Source of the DNA: an uncultured Desulfuromusa sp.
GTDB lineage: Bacteria; Desulfobacterota; Desulfuromonadia; Desulfuromonadales; Geopsychrobacteraceae
Assembly (NCBI RefSeq): GCF_963675815.1
Contig: NZ_OY776575.1
Coordinates: 310,001-374,000, forward strand
Length of the DNA: 64,000 nt
Direction of reading: 5' to 3'
The notes below the pieces were generated by a model. The model was not told where the DNA came from. It worked only from the letters and a program-made list of their open reading frames with translations, and ran no database searches. This document shows, piece after piece, positions 16,938 to 26,370 of this stretch. The position numbers and the translations under genes are program-made. Position 1 is the stretch's first letter, and every line of letters starts with the position of its first letter.

Positions 16938-17089
16938 TCGTAACTCCTGTTGATTAGTGTTATAAGTATTCTTGGATTTACCACCATAGAGTATTACTTT
17001 GATATGAAAGTGTAAAACGATATAAAAACACAAGTTGATGACTTTTGAGAATGAACCATGAAGAATCATAAACAGAGGTTATAAAAATC

Positions 17090-17968
17090 ATGAAAAAATC
17101 ACTCCCAAGTAGAAGTGCGTTAATTGCTTTTGAAGCTGCGGCAAGGCATCAGAGCTTCACAAGTGCAGCTGCAGAATTGACATTGACTGAAAGCGCTATT
17201 TCAAGACAGGTCGCAGCACTGGAAAGCCAACTTGGGATTAAACTGTTTCACCGGATCAAAAAAAGGGTCACTTTAACAAAAGCGGGGTTACTCTATAGCC
17301 AACAGGTCAGAGCGTCTTTACTGCAAATGGAACAGGACATGAACAACATTATGTCCCATGGCGGAGCAAGAGAGATTCTGGAACTAGCAGTCTTGCCGAC
17401 ATTCTGCTCACGCTGGCTCATTCCGCGAATCGGCAGTTTCTACCAGCAATATCCTGATATCACAATTAACATGTCTGCACGCTCAGTCATATTTCTGTTT
17501 AAAGAAACCTCTTTTGATGCCGCTATTCATTTTGGACAGCCTAATTGGCCAGGTACGGTTGCCGATTTTCTGTTCTCTGAGGAAGTCGTTGCTGTTTGCA
17601 AACCAGACCTGATCCCTTCCGGGTTCTTAACCAATCCGGAAGATATTCAGAACTATGCTTTATTACATCTGACTTCCAGACCTGATTCCTGGTGCAACTG
17701 GTGTGAGAATGCACAAATTTCATCCGTTAATTCCATGCAAGGAGCCCATTACGAATATTTTTCCATCTTGATCAGTGCTGCATGTGCCGGGTTGGGAGTC
17801 GCTCTTATTCCACGTTTTTTAATTGCTGATGAGCTGGAGAAAAAACAGCTGATCATTGCCTCCAATGTGCCAATGAAAAGCACTGATGGTTATTATCTCG
17901 TCTATCCCGAAGATAGTTTATCCAGCAACTCGGTCAAAAAATTCAGAATGTGGCTTTTGAATCAGTAA
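17090..17968 (+). CDS. LysR family transcriptional regulator (GcvA-like)
   Basis: The 292-residue protein has an N-terminal HTH (residues about 8-65: ALIAFEAAARHQSFTSAAAELTLTESAISRQVAALE) and a periplasmic-binding-protein-like effector domain. It resembles the GcvA branch (SRSALIAFEAAARHQSF; FDAAIHFGQPNWPG). It is transcribed away from the aminomutase operon with a 152-bp gap that includes ACTTT-N6-AAAGT at 16996-17011, a possible LysR-type box. LysR proteins usually control their divergent neighbour, so it probably regulates the aminomutase operon in response to the amino acid substrate. AGAGG precedes the ATG. Confidence 0.88.
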   Translation: MKKSLPSRSALIAFEAAARHQSFTSAAAELTLTESAISRQVAALESQLGIKLFHRIKKRVTLTKAGLLYSQQVRASLLQMEQDMNNIMSHGGAREILELAVLPTFCSRWLIPRIGSFYQQYPDITINMSARSVIFLFKETSFDAAIHFGQPNWPGTVADFLFSEEVVAVCKPDLIPSGFLTNPEDIQNYALLHLTSRPDSWCNWCENAQISSVNSMQGAHYEYFSILISAACAGLGVALIPRFLIADELEKKQLIIASNVPMKSTDGYYLVYPEDSLSSNSVKKFRMWLLNQ

Positions 17969-18096
17969 ACAATATGAATTGCAACACCACTCCAACCTGT
18001 GTTCACAAGTGCCATCCAAATCCGTGCTTTGACTCTTTTAGCTTGAAATTCCGCACTCCTGCTAAATCAAATTGCACCGGAAACTGAGATAGGCTA

Positions 18097-19320
18097 GTGT
18101 TCCAAGTTATGACAATCAGCCCTCTCCCCACAGCGTTTGTACAAAAACTCTCCACAAAATTAGTCCTGTTTAGCGTTCTCGCCACAGGTATAGGTCAATC
18201 GATGACCTTTGCTTTGCTGGCACCATTAGGCCGGGAAGTCAGTCTTGGAGAAATTCAGATCGGCTTTATCATTACCTGTTCTTCACTGACCTTTACCTTG
18301 ACCAGTCCAATCTGGGGACGCACATGTGATTTGTGGGGACGCAAACCGGTCCTGATGCTGGGCCTTTTTGGCTACACTTTTGGCTGTATCATGTTTGCTT
18401 CAGTTTTTTTCTTCGGCATCAAGGGACTTCTTTCCGGAATAACCCTGTATGTATTAGCCATTTTTTCACGCGTGTTGATGGCATCATTGATGTCCGCGAC
18501 TCCCAGTGCCGCCGCTGCTTATATAGCCGACACCACCACAGTAGAACAACGGGTAGCCGGGATGGGAACGCTTGGAGCAGCCAGAACTTTAGGTGCAATC
18601 CTTGGCCCGGCTCTGAGTGGACTTTTTGCAACCATCGGCTTGCTTGCTCCTCTCTATATTGCCGCCGGCATCACCCTGTTCAGTACATTCCTGGTCGCCG
18701 TGGTGTTACAGGAGCCCATAAAAGTAGCATCCCGGCCAAAAACGAAACTTAGACTGAGTTTTTTTGATCAACGCTACTTTCCATTCATTCTCATTGGATT
18801 TATGACTTTTTTTGCCTTTTCCATCATGAGTCAGACAATTGGATTCTTTATCCAGGATCGTTTTTCTCTCAGTGGTCAAGCTACGGCTCAGGCTCTCGGG
18901 ATGGGGATGATGGTTTCCGCTGTCATGTCGTTCTTTTCCCAGGCTTTCCTGGTTGGGCGGGTGAAGATGACACCGATTCAATTAATCAATATCGGACTCC
19001 CAATTTTATTCCTCGGTTACGCATTGCTTCCATTTGCGGGCAGCATTGCAGTCCTGATTGTTTTTTTAGGGATATTGGGATTTGGATTGGGGCTGGTCTC
19101 GCCAGGATTCACATCAGGTGCTTCATTGTCCGTTGGCCCCAAAGAACAAGGAGCTGTCGGTGGGCTGATTTCCGCCTGTCCTGCCGGAGGGTTTGTCTTG
19201 GGTCCAATCGTGGGTACCAGCTTGTATCAAATCAACCACTGTCTGCCCTATTATTGTTCCTGCATGCTGATGTTGCCGTTGATTTTTTATTCCCTGCGAT
19301 TCGGCAGAAAAAGAAAATAG
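18097..19320 (+). CDS. MFS transporter
   Basis: The 407-residue protein has about 12 membrane segments and the MFS motif A in the 2-3 loop (GRTCDLWGRKPVLMLG). Motif C-like GTLGAARTLGAILGPALSGL is in the first half. Such proteins exchange or export small molecules by proton coupling; the overall look is of the drug-efflux/TetA-like side. Its position after the LysR gene and beside the aminomutase operon suggests movement of the pathway substrate, but nothing in the sequence shows that. An ATG four codons later is an equally possible start. Confidence 0.85.
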   Translation: MFQVMTISPLPTAFVQKLSTKLVLFSVLATGIGQSMTFALLAPLGREVSLGEIQIGFIITCSSLTFTLTSPIWGRTCDLWGRKPVLMLGLFGYTFGCIMFASVFFFGIKGLLSGITLYVLAIFSRVLMASLMSATPSAAAAYIADTTTVEQRVAGMGTLGAARTLGAILGPALSGLFATIGLLAPLYIAAGITLFSTFLVAVVLQEPIKVASRPKTKLRLSFFDQRYFPFILIGFMTFFAFSIMSQTIGFFIQDRFSLSGQATAQALGMGMMVSAVMSFFSQAFLVGRVKMTPIQLINIGLPILFLGYALLPFAGSIAVLIVFLGILGFGLGLVSPGFTSGASLSVGPKEQGAVGGLISACPAGGFVLGPIVGTSLYQINHCLPYYCSCMLMLPLIFYSLRFGRKRK

Positions 19321-19348
19321 TCCTATTTTACTGTTGAGTTGATAGCCG

Positions 19349-20917
19349 TTAGGCTCTCCCTCTTCTGCGTAAAAGTTGCCAACCCTGACGAATTTCATCC
19401 ACCTTCAACACATAGCAGCAACCAAAAAAAATCAGGATTCCGACTGAAATTGCGCCAGATAAAGCAATCGACTTACTCAGGACAGAACCGACCTGCAGCC
19501 AGTCCACAAACCCGAGTAAGATCGTAACGGCTACAGCCATCAAAGCACAGGCAGGCAGCACTTTCAAAACTGGCTGATAGAGGCTGTTTTGAAGAAAAGG
19601 ACCAACCTTGCGCTGTAACAGCAAAAGCAACATAAAAGCATTAAACATTGAAGCCAAGGTTAAGGAAATTGCCAATCCCATAAAACCAAAATATTGCATA
19701 AGCAGGAGACCGGCAACAAGATTGACCAGCAGGGTCCAGAATGAAATAACAACGGGTGTGCGGGTATCCTTCAAAGCATAAAACGTTTGCGCTGCGATAC
19801 GGCTGTAGCCAACAAATACCAATCCGGGAGCATAACAGATCAGCGCGAGAGATGTATTGTTAAGCGCGGTCAGGTTAAATTCTCCTCCGAAAAAAAATAA
19901 AGAATATATAGGCTTAGCACAGATAATAAGACCAACTATCGCCGGTAAAGTAAACAGAGTGATAAGAGTCATGGCAAATGTCAGCGACTGTCGTAATCCC
20001 TTCTGATCCCCCTCTGTCACCTGGCGACTCATCATTGGCAGTGCCGCCTGGGCGAGAGAAACAATAAAGATCCCTTGAGGAAATTCAAATAACCGTTGTC
20101 CATAGTAGAGATAAGAAACACTTCCCTCCGGCAAAAATGACGCAAGCAGACGAGTAACAATAATGTTGAGCTGGTAGATGGCAACGCCGGCAATACCAGG
20201 GAGCATGAGATTCCTGATTTTGCGCAAATGGGGGTCGTTTCGAAAATTAAAATCAAACCTCAGCTTTATTTTATAGCGAAATAGAACCGGAACCTGTAAC
20301 AACAGTTGTACAATTCCACCCAGCAAGACTCCTATCGCTAGAGAGTAGATAGGTTGAGCAAATAAGTGCCCCAAAGTCAGAGCACTGATAATCATGGCAA
20401 AATTCAAAAACAATGGTGACAGGGCAGGAATAAAAAAGTGACCACGAACATTTAAAATACCCGTTAACAACGCCAGAATCGACACAAAGCCAATGTAAGG
20501 AAACATGATGCGATTCAATTGGTCAGTCAGATCCAATTTCCCGGCAACCTGACCAAAGCCATAACCAACACCCTGTACAATCCATGGAGAAAGAACGACC
20601 CCTAAGAAAACAACAACCAGCATGACTAACAACAGGAGGGTCACGCAGCGATTTACCAGTTGTTGCGCTTCTTTCTCACCCCGCTGGTGGAAAATTTCTG
20701 AAAAGGTGGGAACAAATGCAGCCGTTAAAGCCCCTTCACCAAAAAAACGCCGGAGCAGATTGGGGATAGTAAATGCCATAAAGAAAGCATCTGTCATCAT
20801 CCCGGCACCAAACAAGCGCGCAACAACAACATCTCTTACCAATCCGGCAACCCGACTCATTGACGTTGCAGAAGCCATAACTATTGTTGCAGCAGCTATT
20901 TTCTTTTTTTCAGTCAT
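19349..20917 (-). CDS. murJ: Lipid II flippase MurJ
   Basis: This 522-residue, 14-helix protein of the MurJ/MviN family flips lipid II across the inner membrane for peptidoglycan synthesis. Its N-terminus (SATSMSRVAGLVRDVVVARLFGAG), the AFTIPNLLRRFFGEGALTAAFVPTF motif and GILNVRGHFFIPALSPLFLNFAMI are characteristic. The length is normal. It converges on the MFS gene (28 bases apart) and is divergent from rpsT, the same head-to-head arrangement seen in several proteobacteria. The ribosome binding site is weak. Confidence 0.95.
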   Translation of the reverse strand: MTEKKKIAAATIVMASATSMSRVAGLVRDVVVARLFGAGMMTDAFFMAFTIPNLLRRFFGEGALTAAFVPTFSEIFHQRGEKEAQQLVNRCVTLLLLVMLVVVFLGVVLSPWIVQGVGYGFGQVAGKLDLTDQLNRIMFPYIGFVSILALLTGILNVRGHFFIPALSPLFLNFAMIISALTLGHLFAQPIYSLAIGVLLGGIVQLLLQVPVLFRYKIKLRFDFNFRNDPHLRKIRNLMLPGIAGVAIYQLNIIVTRLLASFLPEGSVSYLYYGQRLFEFPQGIFIVSLAQAALPMMSRQVTEGDQKGLRQSLTFAMTLITLFTLPAIVGLIICAKPIYSLFFFGGEFNLTALNNTSLALICYAPGLVFVGYSRIAAQTFYALKDTRTPVVISFWTLLVNLVAGLLLMQYFGFMGLAISLTLASMFNAFMLLLLLQRKVGPFLQNSLYQPVLKVLPACALMAVAVTILLGFVDWLQVGSVLSKSIALSGAISVGILIFFGCCYVLKVDEIRQGWQLLRRRGRA

Positions 20918-20998
20918 TTAAAAAAATTAATCCCGGCAACAGTTAACTTAACAGTTTGAAGATGCGATAGTTTTTTTAAATTATTGTTTTTTTCTAAC

Positions 20999-21027
20999 TT
21001 GACAGTTAACGGGGTAACCTTTAGTAT
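20999..21027 (+). promoter_or_regulatory. Sigma-70 promoter of rpsT
   Basis: TTGACA at 20999-21004, a 17-base spacer and TAGTAT at 21022-21027 lie about 50 bases before the rpsT start. This is the best promoter match in this part of the window, as expected for a ribosomal protein gene. Confidence 0.75.
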
Positions 21028-21078
21028 CTCGTCACTTTAAAGCTCAGCACTCAATTAATAACTAAGGAGAAACAACTC

Positions 21079-21342
21079 GTGGCAAATCATAAATCAGCAG
21101 CAAAACGGAACAGACAGAGTGAAGTCAGAAAAGCACGTAATATTCATATCCGTTCAACGATGCGTAATCTTGTAAAGCAAGTTCGAGAAGCCGTCGTTGC
21201 CGGAGATAAAGAAAAAGCTCAGGCAACTCTCGAGAAAGCTGTCCCTTATATCAGTAAAACTTCAGCAAAAGGTGTTATTCACAAAGCGACTGCCAGCCGC
21301 AAGATTTCCCGACTGACAAAACTCGTCAACACCCTTGATTAA
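21079..21342 (+). CDS. rpsT: 30S ribosomal protein S20
   Basis: The 87-residue basic protein reads MANHKSAAKRNRQSEVRKARNIHIRSTMRN, with the family's TSAKGVIHKATASRKISRL C-terminal half. It binds 16S rRNA in the body of the 30S subunit. An AAGGAG ribosome binding site precedes the ATG; it has its own promoter and a strong terminator, so it is a monocistronic unit. Confidence 0.98.
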   Translation: MANHKSAAKRNRQSEVRKARNIHIRSTMRNLVKQVREAVVAGDKEKAQATLEKAVPYISKTSAKGVIHKATASRKISRLTKLVNTLD

Positions 21343-21365
21343 ATAAGAATTATATTTAGAAATCC

Positions 21366-21397
21366 AAAGGGGGCTACTTAAGTAGTCCCCTTTTTTT
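21366..21397 (+). terminator. Intrinsic terminator after rpsT
   Basis: GGGGGCTAC-TTAA-GTAGTCCCC (9 bp, one G-U) is followed by seven T's. It lies 24 bases past the rpsT stop. The A-rich left side makes it partly symmetric, so it may also stop the converging holA transcript. Confidence 0.85.
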
Positions 21398-22400
21398 ATG
21401 AAAATTTTCTTTTAACTAAACTCAGGATAAGACTTTCAAGTAATGCTTCGGAATTTGCTCCGCTGGATTTCATTGCAAGATCTGCCTCAAGAAACAGTTC
21501 ATGTGCCTGGATAAAATCCTGGCGTGAAAATTTCTTTCCCTGGCGAATCAAGCCTTCAATCACAAAAGGTGGAACGCCGGCAACTTTGGCAATCTCTTTA
21601 GGTGGACGTTTCTGAACTTGTAATTCACGAACTTTCCAAAGTCGTCGAAAATGCATCACTAAAAGCGATAATATTTTTAGCGGGGCTTCACCTGCCGCAT
21701 TAAGGCGCATCACCAGTGTCAACGCTTTTTCAAGGTCTCCAGATCCGACAGCATTGCCTATTTCAAAAATATTCTCTGCTCGCCCTCTGGAAACAACGGC
21801 CTGCACATCAATAACATCTATCAGTGTCGCTGTACCGATATACATTAATAACTTATCAAGTTCAGCGTGAATTTCATATAAATTTGCGCCCACCATTGAG
21901 CAAAAAAGTTCAACGGCGTCTGCAGAAATTTTTATATCCCGCTGGTTGAGAAAATCACGGATATATCGAGGTAACTCTCGGTCTGTGAGGGGCTTAAATT
22001 CAACAAGAGAGTCGTTTTTTTTAAGTTGCTGGAAAAATTTACGTCGATTATCAATCTTGCCGGCAATAAATAGCAAGCAGGTTTCAGGAGCAGGATCAAG
22101 CAGGTAAGGCAGTAATTTTTCTAACTCAGCAGCAGGAATCTGATGCGCATCTTTAACAGTCACCAGCCTTTTTTCCGCAAAAACCGGAAAAGTCATTGCG
22201 GTGGCGATGATTTCTTCAGCTTTAACTTCTTTTCCGTAATACTGTGTATCGTTAAAATCGTCATTTTCTGCGGGCAAAACGGCCCGCCTGATGGATCGTG
22301 CAGCTCTCTGAATCAGATAAGGTTCTTGACCACACAGAAAAATAACGGCTGGAACCTGTTGAGATCGTAGCTTTTGGTGTAACTGGGCCGCATTCATCAA
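21396..22400 (-). CDS. holA: DNA polymerase III subunit delta
   Basis: The 334-residue protein has the HolA layout: an N-terminal AAA+-like fold without a functional Walker motif (VPAVIFLCGQEPYLIQRAARSIR), VEFKPLTDRELPRYIRDFL, and the C-terminal collar (AAGEAPLKILSLLVMHFRRLWKVREL). Delta opens the sliding clamp in the clamp loader. It starts directly after the lptE stop, so the order leuS-lptE-holA forms an operon, as in many proteobacteria. Confidence 0.93.
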   Translation of the reverse strand: MMNAAQLHQKLRSQQVPAVIFLCGQEPYLIQRAARSIRRAVLPAENDDFNDTQYYGKEVKAEEIIATAMTFPVFAEKRLVTVKDAHQIPAAELEKLLPYLLDPAPETCLLFIAGKIDNRRKFFQQLKKNDSLVEFKPLTDRELPRYIRDFLNQRDIKISADAVELFCSMVGANLYEIHAELDKLLMYIGTATLIDVIDVQAVVSRGRAENIFEIGNAVGSGDLEKALTLVMRLNAAGEAPLKILSLLVMHFRRLWKVRELQVQKRPPKEIAKVAGVPPFVIEGLIRQGKKFSRQDFIQAHELFLEADLAMKSSGANSEALLESLILSLVKRKFS

Positions 22401-22904
22401 CTAAAAATCATCGAGCAATTTATAAAGAATTTCTTCCGCCATCCGCACTGTCATTTCATCAATAGCGCTTTGCTCCATGTCATTTTGAGCATTTTTATTC
22501 GATGAGGAATTATAATCTTCACTCCAACGAACCGTTCCTGTCCACAAAGGTTCCTCAGCTTCTGTTTTTAAAACCACATCGACAACCATTGTAGCCCGAT
22601 ACTCACCAATATCATCATCGGAATTGTAAGAAAGAGCTCGACTGGAATAGCTACGAATAGTTCCTTGTAAAATAGCTTCAGCCGTTTCCTGCTTTTCAAC
22701 CTGTGAAATTTTACTATGACGTGAAAAAACTTCACTGACTCGACTGGTTAATTTATTTTCCAGTAATGGCTCAGACGTCTTGTTAATGAATAATGGGATA
22801 TAAATTTTTTCAACGCCACCGGGCAGCGTTCCACTCTGACCAGGAAAGTGGTATCCACAACCCAGCAAACAAAAAAGCAGAAGCAGAAAACAGATAAATC
22901 TCAT
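22401..22904 (-). CDS. lptE: LPS-assembly lipoprotein LptE
   Basis: The 167-residue lipoprotein has the signal peptide MRFICFLLLLFCLLGCGYHF with the lipobox LLGC (Cys16) and the LptE start GYHFPG. LptE plugs the LptD barrel and helps place LPS in the outer membrane. Its position between leuS and holA is the classic rlpB context. The start overlaps the leuS stop by one base. Confidence 0.92.
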   Translation of the reverse strand: MRFICFLLLLFCLLGCGYHFPGQSGTLPGGVEKIYIPLFINKTSEPLLENKLTSRVSEVFSRHSKISQVEKQETAEAILQGTIRSYSSRALSYNSDDDIGEYRATMVVDVVLKTEAEEPLWTGTVRWSEDYNSSSNKNAQNDMEQSAIDEMTVRMAEEILYKLLDDF

Positions 22905-25459
22905 TATCCCACCACAATATTAACTAAGCGACCAGGAACTACAATAATTTTCCGGACTTCTTTCCCGGAAATAAATCTTTGCACATTTTCCTCAGCTAAC
23001 GCTTCTGCCTCAATAGTCTGTCGGTCGGCAGTCACAGCAACATTAACTTTACCACGCACCTTTCCGTTAACCTGGATCACCAGTGTCATGTCATCAGTGA
23101 CCAAAGCGGACTCATCCCAAACTGGCCAGCCTGAAGCTTCAACACTCTGCTCATGACCTAACAGTTGCCAAAGCTCTTCACTGATATGCGGAACAAAAGG
23201 ATTCAGCAGACAAACGACTGCTTCCAGAGCCTCGCGTAATACCCCCGGGTTATCCGCTGCAGCTTTGAAGGCATAAATGGCGTTCACCAATTCCATAACA
23301 GCGGCAATGGCTGTGTTGAAGTGAAAGCTTCCATCAATATCAGTACTGACTTTTTTAATGGTTTGATGAACTTTACGGTGCAGATCCGTGCCTTCAGCAG
23401 AAATATCGGTAGAAATCTCTGCCGTCGCTATCAATTCTCTATGATCGGCAACAGCTCTCCACACGCGGTTCAGAAAACGAAAACAACCCTCTACCCCTTG
23501 TTCATTCCACTCCAGATCCTTTTCAGGAGGAGCGGCAAAAAGAGAAAATAATCGTGCAGTATCAGCGCCGTATTGTTCAATCAACTGATTTGGATCGATC
23601 ACATTCTTTTTTGATTTACTCATTTTCTCGGTACGGCCCAATTCAACGGACTGATGACAAAGAGCGCATTTTCCGTCCATCACCTGCTCGGGATACAACC
23701 AGCCATGTTCGGGACACCGTTGCGTTTCTTTGCAAACCATCCCCTGCGTCAACAGGTTGGTGAATGGCTCATCAACATCCATCAATCCGAGATCCCGTAA
23801 TATTTTAGTGTAAAAACGGGCATAAAGAAGATGCATAACAGCATGCTCAATACCACCGATATACTGATCTACCGGTAACCAATAGTTGGCAGCATTCTTC
23901 TCCAGAGGGCCATCAGTATAATCAGGACAGGTATAGCGGGCGAAATACCAGGAACTTTCAACGAAAGTATCAAAGGTATCTGATTCGCGTCTGGCCTGCT
24001 TTCCGCATTTTGGACAGGGCACTTGCAAAAATTCCTGATGTCTCGCCAAAGGAGATCCACCTTCACCTGTTAATTCAACATCAGTCGGCAAAACGACCGG
24101 TAAATCTTCTTCAGGGACAGGAACCGCTCCACAATCCTGACAATAAATAATCGGGATCGGAGTTCCCCAATAACGCTGTCTGGAGACTCCCCAGTCGCGC
24201 AGACGGTAATTCACCGTTTTACGGCCGGCACCAAGTTCCATCAGGAAAGCAGCTATTTTTTCTTTTGCAGATTCATTGTCAATACCATCAAATTGACCGG
24301 AATTCACCAGAAAACCGGACTCAGGGAAGGCCTCTGTCAGCTGCTCAGCAACCAAATCTACATCTTGAGGCTGAATCACCACACGCATAGGAAGATGATA
24401 TTTTTTTGCAAATTCAAAGTCTCGCTGATCATGAGCAGGAACAGCCATGACCGCACCGGTCCCGTAGCCCATCAATACAAAGTTAGCGAGGAAAACAGGT
24501 ATTTTTTCACCATTTAAGGGATTTACGCAGTACGAACCGGTGAAAATGCCGATTTTCTCAAGATCGCCACTAGTTCTGTCAGCTTTATCCTGGCGTTCAA
24601 CAGCTGCGATAAAATCGTCTACGGCATTTTTTTGATCAGCGGTCACTAACTCTTCGACCATCGGATGTTCAGGAGCCAGGCTCATAAACGTAGCACCGGC
24701 TAACGTATCAGGTCGCGTCGTAAACACTTTGATTTTTTTATTTCCTCCGGAAACTTCAAAATCAATTTCGCAGCCGTAACTTTTACCGATCCAGTTCCGC
24801 TGCATTGACAACACCCGCTCCGGCCAACCAGAGAGCTTATCTGTCCACTCCAGGAGCTCATCAGCATAGTTGGTAATTTTAAAAAACCATTGTTCCAGCT
24901 CTTTTGGTTGAACCTGGTTATGACAACGCCAGCAACAGCCATCCTCAACCTGTTCATTTGCAAGAACGGTTTGACAGTCTTCACACCAATTGACCGAAGA
25001 CCCTTTTTTGTATGCCAATCCCTTCTCAAACATCTTCAGGAAAACCAACTGTTCCCATCGATAATAATCAGCATTACAGGTCGCAAACTCACGCTTCCAA
25101 TCATAGGAAAGACCAATTTTTTTCAACTGTCGACGCATGCTGTCGATATTTTCATAAGTCCATTTAGCGGGATGAATACCATGTTCAATGGCTGCATTTT
25201 CAGCAGGCATTCCAAAGGCATCCCACCCCATGGGATGAAGAACATTAAAGCCTTGCATCCGTTTAAAGCGCGCAACAACATCCCCGATTGCATAGTTACG
25301 AACATGTCCCATATGGATGCGACCGGAAGGATACGGAAACATCTCAAGTAAATAATACTTTTCTTTTGCTGACTCCATGGAAGCGCAAAAAGATTGTTTT
25401 TCTTGCCAGATGTCCTGCCACTTCGATTCGACATCTTTGGGATTGTACTGATTGTCCAT
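22904..25459 (-). CDS. leuS: Leucyl-tRNA synthetase
   Basis: The 851-residue class I synthetase has a HIGH-type motif in YPSGRIHMGHVRNYAIGD, the editing domain (TTRPDTLAGATF, about residue 250) and the KMSKS loop in EKMSKSKKNVIDP. It charges tRNA-Leu and hydrolyses mischarged products. The frame is open 42 codons further, but GGAGG four bases before the ATG at 25459 and the usual N-terminus MDNQYNPKDVESKWQ fix the start. It heads the leuS-lptE-holA operon. Confidence 0.97.
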   Translation of the reverse strand: MDNQYNPKDVESKWQDIWQEKQSFCASMESAKEKYYLLEMFPYPSGRIHMGHVRNYAIGDVVARFKRMQGFNVLHPMGWDAFGMPAENAAIEHGIHPAKWTYENIDSMRRQLKKIGLSYDWKREFATCNADYYRWEQLVFLKMFEKGLAYKKGSSVNWCEDCQTVLANEQVEDGCCWRCHNQVQPKELEQWFFKITNYADELLEWTDKLSGWPERVLSMQRNWIGKSYGCEIDFEVSGGNKKIKVFTTRPDTLAGATFMSLAPEHPMVEELVTADQKNAVDDFIAAVERQDKADRTSGDLEKIGIFTGSYCVNPLNGEKIPVFLANFVLMGYGTGAVMAVPAHDQRDFEFAKKYHLPMRVVIQPQDVDLVAEQLTEAFPESGFLVNSGQFDGIDNESAKEKIAAFLMELGAGRKTVNYRLRDWGVSRQRYWGTPIPIIYCQDCGAVPVPEEDLPVVLPTDVELTGEGGSPLARHQEFLQVPCPKCGKQARRESDTFDTFVESSWYFARYTCPDYTDGPLEKNAANYWLPVDQYIGGIEHAVMHLLYARFYTKILRDLGLMDVDEPFTNLLTQGMVCKETQRCPEHGWLYPEQVMDGKCALCHQSVELGRTEKMSKSKKNVIDPNQLIEQYGADTARLFSLFAAPPEKDLEWNEQGVEGCFRFLNRVWRAVADHRELIATAEISTDISAEGTDLHRKVHQTIKKVSTDIDGSFHFNTAIAAVMELVNAIYAFKAAADNPGVLREALEAVVCLLNPFVPHISEELWQLLGHEQSVEASGWPVWDESALVTDDMTLVIQVNGKVRGKVNVAVTADRQTIEAEALAEENVQRFISGKEVRKIIVVPGRLVNIVVG

Positions 25460-25510
25460 ATGACCTCCACAACGTGCAGCAGCACCGTTGTCAGATAAAA
25501 ACAAGTATAT

Positions 25511-25534
25511 ACACGAAAACCGGCTAATGCCGGT
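25511..25534 (-). terminator. Intrinsic terminator after infA
   Basis: The minus strand has ACCGGC-ATTA-GCCGGT followed by TTTTCG, about 80 bases past the infA stop and before leuS. The stem is only 6 bp and the U-tract short, so termination may be partial. Confidence 0.5.
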
Positions 25535-25613
25535 ATCATGATAAAAGGAATAGCAAGGGAAATACCCCTGTCTCCTATGTTTCAAAATCAGACTAAAGCT
25601 AAAATAAACAGAT

Positions 25614-25832
25614 TTATTTAGCCCGGTAAGTTATCCGTCCACGGGTCAGATCATAGGGAGACAACTCAACTGTCACACGATCACCGGGAAGAATACGAAT
25701 GTAGTATTTACGCATTTTCCCTGAAATATGAGCTAAAACAACATGTTCATTGTCGAGCTTGACGCGAAACATAGCGTTCGGTAACGGCTCAACAACTGTT
25801 CCCTCGACTTCGATTGCTTCTTCTTTAGACAA
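25614..25832 (-). CDS. infA: Translation initiation factor IF-1, TTG start
   Basis: The 72-residue S1/OB-fold protein is typical IF-1: MSKEEAIEVEGTVVEPLPNAMFRVKL and GKMRKYYIRILPGDRVTVELSPYDLTRGRITYR. It occupies the ribosomal A site during initiation. The start codon is TTG (complement at 25830-25832), with a full AGGAGG five bases upstream. No in-frame ATG fits the conserved N-terminus. Its own promoter is at 25875-25902. Confidence 0.96.
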   Translation of the reverse strand: MSKEEAIEVEGTVVEPLPNAMFRVKLDNEHVVLAHISGKMRKYYIRILPGDRVTVELSPYDLTRGRITYRAK

Positions 25833-25874
25833 CTGCGCCTCCTGATTATAAATAAAGAATTAAAACATTGAGTT

Positions 25875-25902
25875 TTATTACATGTTCACTCAAAGCTGTC
25901 AA
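25875..25902 (-). promoter_or_regulatory. Sigma-70 promoter of infA
   Basis: On the minus strand TTGACA (complement 25897-25902), a 16-base spacer and TAATAA (25875-25880) lie about 45 bases before the infA start. Confidence 0.6.
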
Positions 25903-25918
25903 GCCTGAGAATAGGCTC

Positions 25919-26305
25919 TTAACGTCGTACTTCCCGGTCTAAAAGTCGACGGACAACTTCGATGAGACGAGCTGTCTGCAAAGGTTTGGTGATAAACTCA
26001 TCGGCACCGATTTTAAGAGCCCGATCCCGGGTCATATCGGAACCCTCGGTTGTGATGACAACGATAGGAAGTTCTGCATTAACAACATCATTACGGATCA
26101 AACCAACTAATTTCAAGCCATCCATCATTGGCATGTTTACATCAGTCAACAACAGATCGTACTTTTTCAAAGATAATTGTTTTAACGCCGTCACACCATT
26201 GTCAGCTTCATCAACAATGAAATTTGGAAATCTTTTTAAAGCAAATACAATAAATTGTCGCATTGTTGGCGAATCATCAACCACAAGAACATGACGAGGC
26301 TGCAT
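25919..26305 (-). CDS. Receiver-only response regulator (CheY-like)
   Basis: The 128-residue single receiver domain starts MQPRHVLVVDDSPTMRQFIVFALKRF. It carries the acidic pair VVDD, the phosphorylated Asp in LLLTDVNMPMMDGLKLV (about residue 56), Thr in VVITTEG and Lys in FITKPL. With no output domain, it must act by binding partners, as CheY does. It follows the second receiver gene and the DUF4388 gene on the same strand. Confidence 0.9.
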   Translation of the reverse strand: MQPRHVLVVDDSPTMRQFIVFALKRFPNFIVDEADNGVTALKQLSLKKYDLLLTDVNMPMMDGLKLVGLIRNDVVNAELPIVVITTEGSDMTRDRALKIGADEFITKPLQTARLIEVVRRLLDREVRR

Positions 26306-26370
26306 TGCAAAAACTCCCCTTCTCCTATATTTCCAAACGAATTAACAGCGCATCTGAAAGGATTTGGCAA

